Source: Mesorhizobium sp. LSHC420B00
Lineage (GTDB): Bacteria > Pseudomonadota > Alphaproteobacteria > Rhizobiales > Rhizobiaceae
Length of the DNA: 46,752 bases
Direction of reading: 5' to 3'
Assembly (NCBI RefSeq): GCF_000503055.1
Contig: NZ_AYVY01000001.1
Span: forward strand, 473,074-519,825
Positions 44,918 to 46,752 of the stretch are shown here, piece after piece. The position numbers and the translations under genes are program-made. How positions within the stretch are numbered: position 1 is the stretch's first letter; every line of letters starts with the position of its first letter. The notes under the pieces are model-generated. The model was not told the origin of the DNA. It ran no database searches and saw only the letters and a list, made by a program, of their open reading frames with translations.

Positions 44918-45178
44918 ATGGTAACAATCAAGGACAAGGTCAAAACCTTTATCGTCGACAACTTCCTGTTCGGCGACTCGTCCTACGAGCTTGCAGACAC
45001 GGCATCACTGATCGAGAACGACATCATCGACTCGACGGCCGTGCTGGAACTCGTAGCTTTCATTGAGGATGATTTCGGCATCGCGATGGTCGATACCGAC
45101 ATCGTACCGGCCAATCTGGATTCGATTGACCGTATCTCCGCCTTCATCAAGGCGAAAGCAGAAGCGCTGGCAGCGTAG
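44918..45178 (+). CDS. Stand-alone acyl/peptidyl carrier protein
   Basis: An 86-residue phosphopantetheine-binding protein. The attachment motif reads ENDIIDSTAVLELVAFIED: serine S39 follows aspartate (D-S-T instead of the common D-S-L), and the preceding and following helices (KDKVKTFIVDNFLFG, IDRISAFIKAKAEAL) fit the four-helix fold. Acidic character is typical of ACPs. ATG 44918 follows CGAGGGAAG. Placed between the amidotransferase and the ligase, it probably carries the ligase's activated substrate as a thioester. Confidence 0.9.
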   Translation: MVTIKDKVKTFIVDNFLFGDSSYELADTASLIENDIIDSTAVLELVAFIEDDFGIAMVDTDIVPANLDSIDRISAFIKAKAEALAA

Positions 45179-45200
45179 GCGCAATTGGCGAGGAGCGTCC

Positions 45201-46748
45201 GTGCGGATCGAACATTTTCTGGCTGCCAAGGCCGCTGCCCATCCAGCCAAAACGGCATTGATCACCGAGCACAAAAGGCTGTGTTACGAAGAGCTGGACG
45301 ATCTCTCAAGCCGCCTGGCCGCCGCCCTTTTCACGAATGGCGTCAGGCGCGACGACCGCGTCCTGATCTTCATGGACAATTGCTGGGAGGCTGCGGTTTC
45401 GATTTTCGCAGTTCTTAAGGCAGGCGCGACTTTCAGTCCGATCAACGCATCTACCAAGGCCGAAAAGCTTGCCTACATCATCGCCGATTGCGACGCAGCT
45501 GCGATCCTTACGCAAGCAAAACTGATGCCCTTGGTCGCCGAGGCGTCCGGATCCTCCGGCAAGACCGGCATCTTCGTGGCTTCCACCCTTGGTGCGGATA
45601 ACCAATGCCCGGCAGGCGCCACATCCCTGGCGGATTGCTTGACGTTCCAAGCCAGGGAGATTGACCACCGGGGCATTGACGTCGATCTTGCGATGTTGAT
45701 CTACACCTCGGGCTCGACCGGCCGGCCCAAGGGCGTGATGATGACGCACCGCAATTGCGACGCGGCGGCCGACTCAATCACCACCTATCTGCGCAATTCG
45801 CCGGACGACATCATCTTGAATGTTCTGCCCCTGGCTTTCGACTACGGGCTCTATCAGTTGCTGATGGTTGTCAGGCTCGGCGCCACGCTCGTGCTCGAGA
45901 AGTCCTTCGCTTTTCCCCAGGCGGTCTTTGAACGTATCCGCCAGGAAGGCGTCACCGGTCTTCCGCTCGTGCCCACGATGGCAGCGATGATCCTGCAGAT
46001 GCGTGACCTGGCGCCGGGCTTCCTGCCCAGCCTTCGCTATATTTCCAACACGGCGGCTGCCTTGCCGCCGGCTCACATAGAACGCCTGCGGTTTCTTTTC
46101 CCCGATGTCAGGCTCTATTCGATGTATGGCCTGACGGAATGCAAGCGCTGCACCTATCTGCCACCCGAGGAACTCGACCACCGGCCGGGGTCGGTCGGGA
46201 TAGCCATTCCGAACACCGAGGCCTTTGTCGTCGACGACTACGGCCAACGAGTGCCGCCGGGCGTAGCAGGTGAGTTGGTCATTCGCGGGCCGCACGTCAT
46301 GCAGGGTTATTGGCGAAACGAAGCTGCGACGGCACAAGCCCTTCGCCCAGGTCCGAATCCTTGGGAGATGGTTCTCTACACCGGCGATCTGTTCCGGGCC
46401 GATGAGGAAGGTTTTCTTTATTTCGTCGGCCGCAAGGACGACATCATAAAGTCGCGGGGCGAGAAAGTCGCGCCCAAGGAAGTGGAAGCCGTGCTTCACG
46501 CGCATCCGGGCATCGCGGAAGCAGTGGTTGTCGGTGTGCCGGATCCCGTGCTCGGGCATGCGATCGGTGCACTCATCGTACGGTCTGACCCGGCGCTTAG
46601 CGAAAAGGATATCATTCGTCATTGTGCACGCCACCTTGAGGACTTTATGGTCCCCAGGGTCATCGAGTTCCGCCGGGAACTGCCGAAGACCGATACCGGC
46701 AAGGTCAGTCGTCGGCTTGCGGCAGAAACAATGGAGGCCGCTCAATGA
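45201..46748 (+). CDS. AMP-dependent acyl ligase (exosortase-A-associated ligase-like)
   Basis: A 515-residue adenylate-forming enzyme. ATP motif A3 is YTSGSTGRPKGVMMTHRN (from Y168); A5 is MYGLTECKRC; A7-A8 are YTGDLFRADEEGFLYFVGRKD and DDIIKSRGEKVAPKEVE; A10 with the catalytic lysine is LPKTDTGKVSRR. Start GTG 45201 with AGGAG upstream, 22 bases after the carrier protein. Its FDYGLYQLL and CTYLPPEELDHRPGS stretches resemble exosortase A-associated acyl-CoA ligases by eye (recall, not a search). It likely loads an acyl or amino acid on the adjacent carrier protein. Substrate unknown. Its end overlaps the start of the next gene. Confidence 0.9.
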   Translation: MRIEHFLAAKAAAHPAKTALITEHKRLCYEELDDLSSRLAAALFTNGVRRDDRVLIFMDNCWEAAVSIFAVLKAGATFSPINASTKAEKLAYIIADCDAAAILTQAKLMPLVAEASGSSGKTGIFVASTLGADNQCPAGATSLADCLTFQAREIDHRGIDVDLAMLIYTSGSTGRPKGVMMTHRNCDAAADSITTYLRNSPDDIILNVLPLAFDYGLYQLLMVVRLGATLVLEKSFAFPQAVFERIRQEGVTGLPLVPTMAAMILQMRDLAPGFLPSLRYISNTAAALPPAHIERLRFLFPDVRLYSMYGLTECKRCTYLPPEELDHRPGSVGIAIPNTEAFVVDDYGQRVPPGVAGELVIRGPHVMQGYWRNEAATAQALRPGPNPWEMVLYTGDLFRADEEGFLYFVGRKDDIIKSRGEKVAPKEVEAVLHAHPGIAEAVVVGVPDPVLGHAIGALIVRSDPALSEKDIIRHCARHLEDFMVPRVIEFRRELPKTDTGKVSRRLAAETMEAAQ

Positions 46749-46752
46749 ATGT
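46745..46752 (+). CDS. Start of the next gene in the cluster (only 8 bases visible)
   Basis: ATG 46745 overlaps the ligase stop TGA (46746-46748) as ATGA, and GGAGG at 46733-46737 lies 7 bases before it, a textbook ribosome site. A second ATG at 46749 is possible but worse spaced. In clusters of this type the next gene is often a PLP-dependent decarboxylase; that is an expectation, nothing in these 8 bases shows it. Confidence 0.5.

Overview
The window reads as chromosome from an alphaproteobacterium of the order Rhizobiales, most likely Mesorhizobium or a close relative. The reasons are the high GC content and dense coding, a CcrM-type GANTC methyltransferase, the aa3 oxidase order coxB-coxA-ctaB-coxF-ctaG-coxC-DUF983-surf1 followed by ispH-thrB-rnhA, and the mutY / DUF721 / DsbA-like / smc neighbourhood. 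The genus is my inference. I found no rRNA, tRNA, CRISPR array, complete insertion sequence or prophage.

Layout. 1-1000: a truncated MFS transporter and a divergent TetR regulator, with three palindromic operators between them. 1.1-8.7 kb: housekeeping and small-molecule genes, namely an HDAC-like deacetylase, xseB, a DUF2277 protein, a pirin, dxs, a small exported protein, a GFA-family protein on the minus strand, tlyA and an Fe-S RNA uridine methyltransferase. 8.75-9.7 kb: an Xre/RES toxin-antitoxin pair with an upstream inverted repeat. 9.9-12.8 kb (minus): a CobB sirtuin, TldD and an IalB-like exported protein. 13.1-19.7 kb: the complete cytochrome aa3 oxidase operon with haem O synthase, Cox11 and Surf1 assembly factors. 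19.8-22.9 kb: ispH, thrB, rnhA and an unusual histidine phosphatase. 22.9-24.9 kb (minus): DUF2938 membrane protein, 1-Cys peroxiredoxin, DsbD-N-like exported protein. 25.0-25.7 kb: YqgE. 25.7-31.9 kb (minus): a tight four-gene run, thrC - M16 peptidase - GNAT - PAS/GGDEF/EAL membrane protein. 32.0-38.0 kb: a lipoprotein, two HAD hydrolases, ccrM, mutY, dciA-like DUF721 and a DsbA-like lipoprotein. 38.1-41.6 kb: smc. 41.7 kb to the right edge: a UDP-sugar epimerase, then asnB-type amidotransferase, stand-alone carrier protein and acyl-AMP ligase, with the next gene just starting at the edge.

How it fits together. Most of the window is core genome: respiration, isoprenoid precursors (dxs, ispH), threonine (thrB, thrC on opposite strands), DNA maintenance (xseB, rnhA, mutY, dciA, smc, ccrM) and RNA modification. 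The accessory-looking parts are the MFS/TetR pair, the Xre/RES module with a possible decayed antitoxin remnant beside it, and the right-edge cluster. The last is the best candidate for uncharacterised biology. Its amidotransferase, carrier protein and ligase resemble the set that accompanies exosortase-A exopolysaccharide loci, yet no exosortase is visible here, and a CtrA-like box lies upstream.
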